Origin: Epidermidibacterium keratini
GTDB lineage: Bacteria; Actinomycetota; Actinomycetes; Mycobacteriales; Antricoccaceae
Direction: 5' to 3'
Length of the DNA stretch: 64,000 nucleotides
Assembly: GCF_009834025.1 (NCBI RefSeq)
Contig: NZ_CP047156.1
Coordinates: 496,001-560,000 of the forward strand
Position numbers and translations under genes: made by a program. Numbering within the stretch: the stretch's first letter is position 1; each line of letters begins with the position of its first letter. The notes under the pieces were generated by a model. That model was not told the DNA's origin. It saw only the letters and a list, made by a program, of their open reading frames with translations, and searched no databases. This document shows positions 44,881 to 53,351 of this stretch, piece after piece.

Positions 44881-45797
44881 GCCGGATCGCCGAAAGCCTG
44901 TTTTGGATCGGCCGGTACGTCGAGCGCGCCGACAACACCGCGCGCATCCTCGACATCCACCTGCAGCTCGTGGTCGAGGATGCCGAGGTGTCCGAGGACC
45001 TCGCCTGCCGGTCGCTCATGACGATCATGGGCAGCCCGGTCGAAGACAACCGGTCAGTGACCAGCCAGGACGTGCTCGACACTCTCACGGTCGACCGCAA
45101 CCACCCTGGCTCGATCGCGCACTCGCTCTACTCCGCGCGCGAGAATGCCCGCAGGGCAAGGGAGATCATCTCCTCGGAGATCTGGGAGTGCCTGAACACC
45201 ACGCAGATGCGCATGCCGCGGCGGCTCGCGAGCGAGCAGGCACACAAGCACTACGGCTGGGTGCGTGACCGGTCCGCGATGGCCCTAGGGCTCATCGACT
45301 CGGCGACCAGCCGCGACGAGTCATGGCAGTTCTTCACGCTCGGCCGCACCCTTGAGCGCGCCGACATGACCGCGCGCATCATCGCGACCCGCCAGATGCC
45401 GACCCGACCGTCGTGGACGACGATCCTCTGGTCGTGCGGGGCCTATGAGAGCTACCTGCGCACTTACCGTGGAGCACCAAAAACCTCAACGGCCGCAGAG
45501 TTTCTGATGCTGGACCGGCTCTTTCCGCGTTCGGCTCTCTACTCGCTGCGCCTGGCCGAGCAGTGCCTCACCGCGATCGACCCGACGATTGAGCGGGCCG
45601 GGGTCAATGACCCGGCGACGCGGGAGGTCGGCTACCTGCGCAACAAGCTGGAGTACCTCCCCACGCCCGAGCTCGTCGACCATCTGCACGAGTACGTCGA
45701 CGAGGTGCAGACATCGGTGGCCTCGATCGCGACCGCGATTCACGAGCGGTACTTCGAAAGCTATGCGGCGCCGCAGTGGACGGGAGACCTAGCATGA
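44874..45797 (+). CDS. Alpha-E domain protein
   Basis: A 307-residue all-helical protein. It starts MLSRIAESLFWIGRYVERADNTARILD, the defining alpha-E motif, and repeats it as FFTLGRTLERADMTARII later. It is the constant partner of circularly permuted ATP-grasp proteins and transglutaminases. The function is unknown; scaffold or peptide-donor roles have been proposed for the family. It overlaps the gene before it by seven bases and the gene after it by four, so the three form a tight operon. Confidence 0.9.
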   Translation: MLSRIAESLFWIGRYVERADNTARILDIHLQLVVEDAEVSEDLACRSLMTIMGSPVEDNRSVTSQDVLDTLTVDRNHPGSIAHSLYSARENARRAREIISSEIWECLNTTQMRMPRRLASEQAHKHYGWVRDRSAMALGLIDSATSRDESWQFFTLGRTLERADMTARIIATRQMPTRPSWTTILWSCGAYESYLRTYRGAPKTSTAAEFLMLDRLFPRSALYSLRLAEQCLTAIDPTIERAGVNDPATREVGYLRNKLEYLPTPELVDHLHEYVDEVQTSVASIATAIHERYFESYAAPQWTGDLA

Positions 45798-46639
45798 GAA
45801 GACTCAAGATCGCCCACACCACAGGGTTTACCTACCCATCGGCGGTCTCGGCGTCGTACAACGAGGCGCGCTTGAGCCCGCTCGATACGACCCGGCAGTT
45901 CCTGCTGCACACGCGTCTGGACATCACCCCGGTGACCGGGCGCGACGCGTTCGTCGACTACTGGGGCACTCGGGTCACCTCGTTCGAGGTGCTCGCCCGG
46001 CACGAGCAGCTCACGGTGAGCGCCGAGAGCCTGGTCGAGATCCAGCCTCGCGAGCACGTGCCCGGCGAGCTGACCTGGAACGACCTGGATGGGATCGGTG
46101 ACCGTTCGGTCGAGCTGAGCGACCAGCTTTTCGAGACGGCGTACACCCAGGTGCCACCGGAGGTGGCCGACATCGCCTCGCGGATCCGCGCGGAGTCGGC
46201 GCGCCCGGCGGATGCGGCGCGGGCGATCTGCGACCAGATCGGCGGATCGATCGAATACCTGCGCGGCGTCACCGAGGTCTCCTCCACCGCGGCAGAAGCC
46301 TGGGAGCACCGCAAAGGCGTGTGTCAGGACATCGCACACGTCACGCTCAGCGGGCTGCGGTCAGTGGGCATCCCGGCTCGGTATGTCTCGGGATACCTGC
46401 AGCCCAAGGCCGATCTAGAGATCGGCGAGGAGGCCACCGGTGAGTCGCATGCGTGGGTCGAGTGGTACTGCGGCGACTGGACCGGCTACGACCCCACGAA
46501 CTCGGTGGAGATCGCTGACGGGCACGTGATTGTGGGCCGGGGACGCGACTATCACGACGTCGCTCCGCTGCGCGGCATCTACGCCGGCCCCGGAGGCGCC
46601 GACCTGTTCGTCGAGGTCAAGGTGACCCGCGAGACCTGA
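45794..46639 (+). CDS. Transglutaminase-like (cysteine protease fold) protein
   Basis: A 281-residue member of the bacterial transglutaminase-like family. N-terminal beta domain (MRRLKIAHTTGFTYPSAVSA), then the catalytic Cys in AWEHRKGVCQDIAHV, His in GESHAWVEWYCGDWTGYDPT and Asp in that last segment. It may cleave or join peptide bonds; the operon with ATP-grasp and alpha-E genes suggests it matures or trims a peptide product. ATG 45794 overlaps the alpha-E stop (ATGA). Confidence 0.9.
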   Translation: MRRLKIAHTTGFTYPSAVSASYNEARLSPLDTTRQFLLHTRLDITPVTGRDAFVDYWGTRVTSFEVLARHEQLTVSAESLVEIQPREHVPGELTWNDLDGIGDRSVELSDQLFETAYTQVPPEVADIASRIRAESARPADAARAICDQIGGSIEYLRGVTEVSSTAAEAWEHRKGVCQDIAHVTLSGLRSVGIPARYVSGYLQPKADLEIGEEATGESHAWVEWYCGDWTGYDPTNSVEIADGHVIVGRGRDYHDVAPLRGIYAGPGGADLFVEVKVTRET

Positions 46640-46656
46640 GCCTACGGAGGCATCTC

Positions 46657-47436
46657 ATGAGCAGGCTGTCACAGCTAAGCCGTTCGATCGCCGAGCGCGT
46701 CATCATCGTGACCGGCGCCGGCAGCGGGATGGGCCGCGCCACAGCGCATCTGCTCGCCGATGAGGGCGCCAAGGTCGGCATCGTCGATACCAATCCCGAC
46801 GGTCTGAAGCAGGTCGCCGGAGAGCTCGAGTCGGCCGGAGCGAGCTTTCACGCCGTACTCGCCGACCTCGGCGAATCCGGTGAGCCGGCACGCGCGGTCG
46901 CCGAGGTGCGCCAGGCGCTCGGCCCGATCGACGGGCTGGTCAACAACGCCGGGGTGTCGATGTACACGCCGACGGATGATCCGGAGTTTGACGAAAAGTG
47001 GGACCGGGTCCTCGCTGTCAATCTCACGGCGCAGCAGCAGCTGGTCCGGGCCGCGCGTGAGGATCTGGCCCGTAACGGCGACGGCCGGATCGTCAACATT
47101 GCCTCCACCGAAGGCCTTGGCGCGACCGCTCGCCTTGCGGCGTACACCGCATCGAAGCACGGCGTGATCGGGCTGACGCGGGCACTCGCGGTCGAGCTGG
47201 GACCGCTCGGCATCACCGTCAACTGCATCTGCCCGGGCCCGATCAACACGGGAATGACGCAGAAGTATCCCGATGAGGCAAAGGAAATCTATGCCCGACG
47301 GCGCGTGGCGTTACGGCGGTACGGCGAACCGGAGGAGGTCGCGCACATGACTCTGGCGTTCCTCCTGCCGGCCGCCTCCTTCACCACCGGTGGCGTGCTG
47401 GCGGTCGACGGTGGCGTGACCGTCCGCAACGCCTAG
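46657..47436 (+). CDS. Short-chain dehydrogenase/reductase
   Basis: A 259-residue classical SDR. The NAD(P)-binding motif is VTGAGSGMGRATAHLL, the structural NNAG is in LVNNAGVSM, and the catalytic Ser, Tyr and Lys are in NIASTEGLGATARLAAYTASKHG. The substrate is not predictable. ATG 46657 follows ACGGAGG. It lies 17 bases after the transglutaminase gene and could be co-transcribed, though no functional link is evident. Confidence 0.92.
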   Translation: MSRLSQLSRSIAERVIIVTGAGSGMGRATAHLLADEGAKVGIVDTNPDGLKQVAGELESAGASFHAVLADLGESGEPARAVAEVRQALGPIDGLVNNAGVSMYTPTDDPEFDEKWDRVLAVNLTAQQQLVRAAREDLARNGDGRIVNIASTEGLGATARLAAYTASKHGVIGLTRALAVELGPLGITVNCICPGPINTGMTQKYPDEAKEIYARRRVALRRYGEPEEVAHMTLAFLLPAASFTTGGVLAVDGGVTVRNA

Positions 47437-47439
47437 GGC

Positions 47440-48648
47440 TTAGCCAAGTGGGATCGCGCCGATCAGGTCGTCGCGGCCCAGCGAACCGTCCTTGCTCTTA
47501 GCCATCACCTCGCGCGCTTTGTCGACGCTGTCCCAGACGTTCCACAGCAGTACGCCGACCACGGCGCCCTTGTCACCGAGGTAGTAGACGACACCGGCAT
47601 CGTGGGCCTCGTTCCAGTCCTCGACCATCTCGCGCTTGGAACTGAGGTCACCGATCGCCTCGTAACCGGCATCGAAGAGATCGCTCCAGAAGAACGGCGT
47701 GTAGTCGTAGGGATCGGACTCGCCGGCCATGTTGCGCCCCGCGCGCTCCCCCATGTGCTCGGCGTTGTCGACGTGTTCGACACGTCGACGACCCAGCAGC
47801 GGATCCTGGTAGCGCACGACATCGCCCGCGGCGTACACATCCGGCGCTGTGGTCTGCAGTGTCTGGTCGACAACGATGCCCTCGTCGACCTCGATCCCGG
47901 CAGCGTCGGCCAGCCGGTCGGCGGCGGTGATCCCGGCACCGACCACGACAACGTCGGAGGTGACCTCGTCGCCCTTGTCGGTCTGCACCGTGACCGACGG
48001 TCCGTCAATCCGACCGCCGGTAACGAGCTGGCCGGTGCGCAGCGTGACGTTGTTGTCGGCGTACTTCGTCGTGAGCTGGTCGGCGAGGTCGGGTGGGAAG
48101 ATCGCCTGCTGCACCTTGTCTTCGGGCATGATCCACGTGACGCCGACGCCATTTTGCGCGAGGGCGGAGGCGAGTTCGGAGCCGATGAAACCGCCGCCGA
48201 TCACGGTCGCGGTCGAGCCCTCGGGCGTGAGGTCGCGCAACCGCCGATAGTCGGCGAGTGTGCGGTAGTAGATGACGCGGTCGTCGTCGGGGAGATCAAT
48301 CGTGCGCGGGGATCCGCCGGTTGCGATGAGCAGCTTGCCGTAGCCGACCTGCTTGCCGCCCGCGCTGACCTGATGGGCATCGGTGTCGATGGCCTCGACC
48401 GGCGTACTCGTCACGAACTCAACCCCGTCGGGCACACCGAGCTTTGAGTCGTCGACCTTGGCGTCGTCCTCCAGCCACAGCTTCTTGCTCAGGTCGGGCC
48501 GATAGACCGGCTCGTCGGGCTCGGCACCGAGTACGGCGACCGATCCGTTGCTGTCGACGTCGCGGATCCCTTTGACCGCAGCGGCTCCAGCTACCCCGGC
48601 TCCCACGATCACGTAGTCGTACTGGTCTTTAAGTTCACTGGCATCCAT
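47440..48648 (-). CDS. FAD-dependent pyridine nucleotide-disulfide oxidoreductase (ferredoxin reductase/AIF-like)
   Basis: A 402-residue flavoprotein. FAD binds at YDYVIVGAGVAGAAAVKGI and NAD(P)H at ATVIGGGFIGSELASALAQNG; TTAPDVYAAGDVVRYQDP contacts the flavin. There is no redox-active CxxC or CxxxxC pair, so it is not a disulfide reductase but fits the ferredoxin/rubredoxin-reductase or AIF-like group. Its electron partner is unknown. It converges with the SDR gene, with three bases between the two stops. Confidence 0.88.
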   Translation of the reverse strand: MDASELKDQYDYVIVGAGVAGAAAVKGIRDVDSNGSVAVLGAEPDEPVYRPDLSKKLWLEDDAKVDDSKLGVPDGVEFVTSTPVEAIDTDAHQVSAGGKQVGYGKLLIATGGSPRTIDLPDDDRVIYYRTLADYRRLRDLTPEGSTATVIGGGFIGSELASALAQNGVGVTWIMPEDKVQQAIFPPDLADQLTTKYADNNVTLRTGQLVTGGRIDGPSVTVQTDKGDEVTSDVVVVGAGITAADRLADAAGIEVDEGIVVDQTLQTTAPDVYAAGDVVRYQDPLLGRRRVEHVDNAEHMGERAGRNMAGESDPYDYTPFFWSDLFDAGYEAIGDLSSKREMVEDWNEAHDAGVVYYLGDKGAVVGVLLWNVWDSVDKAREVMAKSKDGSLGRDDLIGAIPLG

Positions 48649-48704
48649 GCGCTGACCTTATGACTCAGAGCCAGGTTGTGGCCAGGTTTCGCGCGCTGCG
48701 GATC

Positions 48705-49307
48705 TCAGCTCTTCGTGCCCGTCGCTGTGAGCTCGCCGGCGATGGCGTCAACCGCACGGCTGCGCGGAACGACGAGAATGTGCTCCCACGGCTCGTCAGC
48801 GAGGCCATCGGTGAGGTGTTCCTTAAGGCGGCTCCAGCGCTTCCAATGCCCGGCAAAGGACTGTTCGCGCAGAATCCGGCCGCGTGCATGCTGACCGCGG
48901 GCCGCTTCGGCAGGCGTGACCTCGATGAAGACGAGGGCCGGGCGCCACCCTCTGGCATGCGCGAGGCGAACCAGCGCCCTGCGAAGCCGAGTGCGGGTTC
49001 CGGGCTCATGCACTACAAGCGGGCGTTTGCCGGGTCCGCGTAGCACGAACCACAGCACTCGCAGCGTCGCGATGAGATGCACGAGCGGACGGTATCGCCG
49101 GTAGGGCAGATCGGCGAATCGGGCTCGCACCCAGTCACGGGGCTGCTCGGGATCGAGAATCCGAGCGTTCGGTACGCGGCCGACCAGGGCACGCAGTGCG
49201 GTCGACTTGCCCGCGCCGGGTACGCCGGCGACCAGCACGAAGTCGGCGGCGGGCCCGGCCGCCGCGTTGTGTTGCATTGCCCCATTGTCGACCCGATGCC
49301 CGCTCAT
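48705..49307 (-). CDS. P-loop ATPase/kinase-like protein
   Basis: A 200-residue protein with a clear Walker A motif FVLVAGVPGAGKSTALRAL and a basic central region (RYRPLVHLIATLRVLWFVLRG). The pattern EVTPAEAARGQHARGR, near where small nucleoside or metabolite kinases have their lid, hints at a kinase-like fold, but no specific family is recognised. The alternative start at 49274 (MQHNAAAG) is possible. Confidence 0.72.
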   Translation of the reverse strand: MSGHRVDNGAMQHNAAAGPAADFVLVAGVPGAGKSTALRALVGRVPNARILDPEQPRDWVRARFADLPYRRYRPLVHLIATLRVLWFVLRGPGKRPLVVHEPGTRTRLRRALVRLAHARGWRPALVFIEVTPAEAARGQHARGRILREQSFAGHWKRWSRLKEHLTDGLADEPWEHILVVPRSRAVDAIAGELTATGTKS

Positions 49308-49473
49308 AACGCTGTGCGCTGGCTATGTATCCACCTGCAGAGCCGCTCGACTCACCCGGTGGTCGAGCAAGGCGAGCCCCCCAGGGCGAGCCTGTCCGTC
49401 GAGACCACGAATCGCCGCTCGCCAGCGTGAATCAGGGGTGGAATGAGCGAGCCGTCGGGTGCGTTAATGGGCC

Positions 49474-50346
49474 ATGCCAGATTACGGACGGGACCTCAAG
49501 TTCGGTTGGTTCGCAGAACCGAACGTCGGACAGCACCGGGAGCTCATCGCGGCGGCGAAAGTCGCCGACCGCAACGGGCTGGACCTGATCGGGATTCAGG
49601 ACCACGCCTACAACCCCGACCACCTCGAAAACTGGACGCTGCTGAGCGCGATCGCGCTTGCGACGCAGCGGCTGCACGTCTTCCCGGACGTCGCCAACCT
49701 GCCACTGCGCCCACCGGTCATGCTCGCCAAGGCCGCCGCCACGCTCGACGTACTCACCGACGGACGGGTCGAGATCGGGCTCGGCGCCGGAGCGTTCCCG
49801 CAAGGCATCGCCGCAATGGACGGCCCGCGCCGCGATGGCAAGCCGACGGTGCGCGAGGTCGAAGAGTCCATCGACGTTATGCGCGAGTTCTGGTCCGGCG
49901 AACGCAGCGTGCGATACCGCGGCAAGTACCACTCGCTCGACGGCACCCATCCAGGACCGCCACCGGCCCACGACATTGGGATCTGGCTCGGCGTACTCGG
50001 GCCTCGGATGCTGAACCTACTCGGACGCAAGGGCGACGGATGGCTGCCATCGCTGAACTTTGTGCCACCAGAAAAGCTGCTCGTCGCACACGAGCTGATC
50101 GACGCCGGTGGCGCCGAGGCCGGTCGCAACCCAGCCCAGATCGAACGTATCTACAACGTCTGGGGCCCCTACTCGACCGACCAGTGGATCGAGCTGCTCA
50201 CCGGGATCACCCTGGAGTACGGAATGAACGGCTACGTGTTCGGCGTGCCGCCGGTCGAAGACGAGCTGCGGCGCATCACTGACGAGATCGCCCCGGCCGT
50301 GCGGGAGGCGGTCGCCGCAGAGCGCGCGCGCCGATCCTCGAAATAA
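49474..50346 (+). CDS. LLM class flavin-dependent oxidoreductase
   Basis: A 290-residue luciferase-like (LLM) enzyme using FMN or F420: LIGIQDHAYNPDHLENWTLL, VANLPLRPPVMLAKAAATLD and LTDGRVEIGLGAGAFPQGIA are the bacterial luciferase-fold blocks. Whether it is an F420-dependent dehydrogenase or an FMN-dependent monooxygenase cannot be settled by reading. The nearby sulfur-regulated importer makes a sulfonate monooxygenase conceivable, but this gene lies upstream of the riboswitch and is not controlled by it. Confidence 0.85.
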   Translation: MPDYGRDLKFGWFAEPNVGQHRELIAAAKVADRNGLDLIGIQDHAYNPDHLENWTLLSAIALATQRLHVFPDVANLPLRPPVMLAKAAATLDVLTDGRVEIGLGAGAFPQGIAAMDGPRRDGKPTVREVEESIDVMREFWSGERSVRYRGKYHSLDGTHPGPPPAHDIGIWLGVLGPRMLNLLGRKGDGWLPSLNFVPPEKLLVAHELIDAGGAEAGRNPAQIERIYNVWGPYSTDQWIELLTGITLEYGMNGYVFGVPPVEDELRRITDEIAPAVREAVAAERARRSSK

Positions 50347-50436
50347 CGGCAAAGCAGCGAGGCGACCGCAGGGCATGACACACCCCACCGCACCCCGAGG
50401 TTGGTTCGTCGATCAACCTGTGTAGCATTCAACTAA

Positions 50437-50520
50437 CCATCCAGAGCGGCCGAGAGACTTGGCTTGTCGACGCCGCAGCAACCCGTGACCACCACAGGGT
50501 GCTAACGCCAAGGTCGATGG
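50437..50520 (+). ncRNA. SAM riboswitch (S-box clan, SAM-I/IV)
   Basis: The S-box core is readable: P1 CCATC/GATGG (50437-50441 with 50516-50520), the conserved AGAG at its 3' side, and P2 GCGGC/GCCGC (50446-50450 with 50472-50476). Then come the invariant AGCAACC, P3 ACCC/GGGT and GTGCTAA. The loop TTGGC (50459-50463) can form the pseudoknot with GCCAA (50507-50511). AAGG at 50510-50513 and an ATG at 50517 lie within the 3' part, so ligand binding would hide the ribosome binding site and start codon of the ABC ATPase gene. Translational repression by S-adenosylmethionine is therefore the likely mode. Confidence 0.87.
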
Positions 50521-51341
50521 AGTTGATCCCGTTGAGTCTGACCTCCGCACCACGTCGTGCCGTCCGCAGCGACGATCCGACCACTCCGCTCGCGCCAGAA
50601 GTTGCCGCCCCGGCGCTTTCGGTCGAGTTCCGCGACGCCACACGCAGCTTCGGCACACGCACGGTGCTGTCCGGCATCGACCACCACGTCGCTCCCGGCA
50701 CGATTACGGCGATCCTCGGGCCGAGCGGCTCTGGCAAGTCAACCCTGCTGCGGCTCGCAGCCGGACTCGATCAACCGTCATCCGGCAGCGTGCTGATCGA
50801 CGACCGCCAGGTGGCGGCGTACGACGACCGGTGCGCGGTCGCCTTCCAGGAGGCGCGGCTCCTGCCGTGGCGATCGGTCCGAAGCAACATCGAACTTGGC
50901 CTGCCACGTAAGGGAAATCCGGACGTAGTTGATCGCCTACTCGAACTCGTCGGCCTGGAGGAGTTTGCTTCTCACCGGCCACGCGAGATCTCCGGCGGCA
51001 TGGCCCAGCGCGTCTCCCTAGCCCGCGCACTGGCACGGCGACCCGGCGTCCTTCTACTCGACGAGCCATTCGGCGCACTCGATGCACTCACCCGCATCAA
51101 GATGCAGTCGCTGCTGCTTGACCTGCACCGCGCGGCTCCCGCGACGGTCGTCATGGTCACCCATGACGTCAGCGAAGCCATCACGCTCGCCGACACCATC
51201 CTCGTGCTCGGCAACGAGGGATCCGGTCCCTCGCAGCTGATCCGGACGGCGTACGTCGACGAGCAGCTGCGCTCTGATCCGGTAGCCGTAGACGCGTTGC
51301 ACAGCGAGCTACTGGCCTGTCTGGGCGTCCGCGAGCCCTAG
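50517..51341 (+). CDS. ABC transporter ATPase, aliphatic sulfonate/nitrate type (SsuB-like)
   Basis: A 274-residue ABC ATPase. Walker A is ILGPSGSGKSTLLRLAAGLD, the Q-loop is in CAVAFQEARLLPW, the signature is REISGGMAQRVSLARAL, Walker B is VLLLDEPFGALDAL and the switch His is in VVMVTHDVSEA. The ATG at 50517 lies inside the closing stem of the SAM riboswitch; later starts are possible because the first about 38 residues are not part of the domain. With the binding protein and permease downstream it forms an importer of the sulfonate/taurine/nitrate class, and control by SAM points to a sulfur compound. Confidence 0.9.
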   Translation: MELIPLSLTSAPRRAVRSDDPTTPLAPEVAAPALSVEFRDATRSFGTRTVLSGIDHHVAPGTITAILGPSGSGKSTLLRLAAGLDQPSSGSVLIDDRQVAAYDDRCAVAFQEARLLPWRSVRSNIELGLPRKGNPDVVDRLLELVGLEEFASHRPREISGGMAQRVSLARALARRPGVLLLDEPFGALDALTRIKMQSLLLDLHRAAPATVVMVTHDVSEAITLADTILVLGNEGSGPSQLIRTAYVDEQLRSDPVAVDALHSELLACLGVREP

Positions 51342-51437
51342 CCGGCGCGCTGCGCTGCTCTCGGACGACGCCCGTTTCGCCTGTCCTGCACCGGAAGTCT
51401 GTCCTGTGCCTCCACCCCAACCTGTAGGAATCCATAT

Positions 51438-52466
51438 ATGTCTGCCAAATCCCGCACAAATTCGGTGCGCAACGTCGTTGCCGGCGTACTCTCCCTCGCG
51501 CTGGTAGTGCTCACCGGCGGTTGTGTCGCCGGCGAGTCCAGCGCCGACGAGGGGGCGTCGACGGTCACGATCGACTTCGCGACCTATAACCCGATTAGCC
51601 TGGTACTTAAGGAAAAGGGCTGGCTCGAAGATGCCCTCGCAGATCAGGACGTCACCCTGGAATGGGTGCAGTCGGCCGGATCGAACAAGGCCAACGAGGC
51701 ACTGCGCTCCGGCGCGATTCAGGTCGGCTCGACCGCGGGATCGGCCGCCCTCTTGGCTCGGTCGAACGGCTCGCCCATCAAGACGATCGACATCTACTCC
51801 CAGCCGGAGTGGTCCGCGCTCGTCACCAACGCAGGATCTCCGATCGCGTCAGTCGCCGACCTCAAGGGCAAGCAGGTCGCTGCCACCAAAGGCACCGACC
51901 CCTACTTCTTCCTCGTGCAGGCCCTTGCCACCGCGGGGCTGACGACCAGCGACGTCACCGTGCAAAACCTGCAGCACGCCGATGGTTGGGCTGCGCTGCA
52001 AAACGGGTCCGTCGACGCGTGGGCCGGACTCGACCCGATCATGGGCAACGCCGAGGCCTCTGGCGCCACACTCTTCTACCGCAACGTCGACTTCAACAGC
52101 TACGGCTTCCTCAACGCCACTGAGGACTTCCTCGAGTCGCAGCCTGAGGTCGCACAGACGATTGTCAACGCCTACGAAGCGGGCCGTGCCTGGGCCCTGG
52201 CCAACCCGGAGGAGACCGCGCAGATCCTCGCCGACGCAGCGGGAATCGACCTCGCGGTCGCAACCACTGTCATCAACGACCGCTCCAACCTCGACGTTGA
52301 CCCGGTGCCTGGTGACGCGCAGATCGGCGTACTCGACAAGATCGGCCCGACCTTCGTCGAGCTGGGCGACGTCACCGATCAGGGCAAGGTCGATGACGCG
52401 CTCGATTCGCTGCTGGAGCCGAAGTACGCCGAAGAAGCCGACCCGTCGGCGGTGTCGACCGGATGA
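51438..52466 (+). CDS. ABC transporter substrate-binding lipoprotein (sulfonate type)
   Basis: A 342-residue binding protein of the NMT1/SsuA-like family. The signal peptide ends in a lipobox (LVVLTGGC). Then VTIDFATYNPISLVLKEKGWLED, WVQSAGSNKANEALRSGAIQ, SAALLARSNGSPIKTI and ADLKGKQVAATKGTDPYFFL follow the aliphatic sulfonate binding protein pattern. ATG 51438 follows AGGAA. The exact ligand is not known; the SAM riboswitch ahead of the operon supports a sulfur source. Confidence 0.88.
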   Translation: MSAKSRTNSVRNVVAGVLSLALVVLTGGCVAGESSADEGASTVTIDFATYNPISLVLKEKGWLEDALADQDVTLEWVQSAGSNKANEALRSGAIQVGSTAGSAALLARSNGSPIKTIDIYSQPEWSALVTNAGSPIASVADLKGKQVAATKGTDPYFFLVQALATAGLTTSDVTVQNLQHADGWAALQNGSVDAWAGLDPIMGNAEASGATLFYRNVDFNSYGFLNATEDFLESQPEVAQTIVNAYEAGRAWALANPEETAQILADAAGIDLAVATTVINDRSNLDVDPVPGDAQIGVLDKIGPTFVELGDVTDQGKVDDALDSLLEPKYAEEADPSAVSTG

Positions 52467-53281
52467 GCACGCCCACGGACTCTGCCGAGCAGGTAACAAC
52501 CAACCAGCCGCAGGCCCGGTGGTACGAGCGCCGATCGACGCGCATCGCGCTCGGTGCAGTCGTACCACTGCTCCTGCTCGCGGCCTGGCAGATCACCACC
52601 AGCGCCGGGATCTTCACGCCCGTGCAGCTCCCGTCACCTGGTTCGGTGATCGACGCGGGCGTCGAGCTGCTGCAGCGCGGCGAGCTGCTGACGCACATCG
52701 CGATCAGCGTGCAGCGGGTGCTCATCGGCTTTGCCGTCGGTGGCCTGCTCGGGCTGCTCGTCGGCGCCCTGGTCGGCCTGTCGCCACTGGCTTCGGCGCT
52801 GCTTGGGCCGATCATCGGGGCGTTCCGCGCGGTACCGTCGCTGGCCTGGGTGCCGCTGCTCGTGCTGTGGATGAAGATCGGCGAGGAATCGAAGATCACC
52901 CTCATCGCGATCGGCGCATTCTTCCCGATCTTCACCACCGTCGCCACGGCACTGCAGCACGTCGACCGTAGCCTCGTCGAAGCCGCGCGAGCCTTCGGGC
53001 TTCGCGGGACTCGGCTGCTCACCCAGGTGCAGCTGCCGGCCGTCGTACCGGCGATCTTCACCGGCGCCCGCCTCGCGCTCGCCCAGGCGTGGCTGTTCTT
53101 GGTAGCTGCAGAGCTGATCGCATCGTCGATGGGACTGGGATTCTTGCTCACAGACTCGCAAAACAACGGACGCACTGACCGGCTGCTGCTGGCTATCGTG
53201 CTACTCGCCGTACTGGGCAAACTCACCGACGCTCTGCTCGGCCTTGTCGAGAGGTGGGCGGCCCGCCGCTGGGCAGGCTGA
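52463..53281 (+). CDS. ABC transporter permease, sulfonate type (SsuC-like)
   Basis: A 272-residue permease with about six helices. The coupling (EAA) loop reads VDRSLVEAARAFGLRGTRLLTQVQLPAVVP, preserving the EAA and G positions, shown here in parts (SLVEAARAFGLRG; VQLPAVVPAIFTGARLALAQ). ATG 52463 overlaps the binding protein stop (ATGA). It completes the ATPase, binding protein, permease importer. mftD follows after 70 bases. Confidence 0.9.
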   Translation: MSTPTDSAEQVTTNQPQARWYERRSTRIALGAVVPLLLLAAWQITTSAGIFTPVQLPSPGSVIDAGVELLQRGELLTHIAISVQRVLIGFAVGGLLGLLVGALVGLSPLASALLGPIIGAFRAVPSLAWVPLLVLWMKIGEESKITLIAIGAFFPIFTTVATALQHVDRSLVEAARAFGLRGTRLLTQVQLPAVVPAIFTGARLALAQAWLFLVAAELIASSMGLGFLLTDSQNNGRTDRLLLAIVLLAVLGKLTDALLGLVERWAARRWAG

Positions 53282-53351
53282 TCCTCGGTAGTGTGGGCTG
53301 AATGGGGCCCGCGCGCGGACCCGACCGTGGGAGCCGATCGAAGGAGACATC

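Noticed and set aside
49474-50346. SsuD alkanesulfonate monooxygenase as a firm call for the LLM gene
   Set aside because: It is shorter than SsuD and lies upstream of, not downstream of, the SAM riboswitch; the sequence supports only the LLM class.
53282-53351. A hidden mftA precursor gene just before mftD
   Set aside because: The 70-base gap has no open frame ending in the expected Val-Tyr and is filled by the permease stop and the mftD ribosome site.
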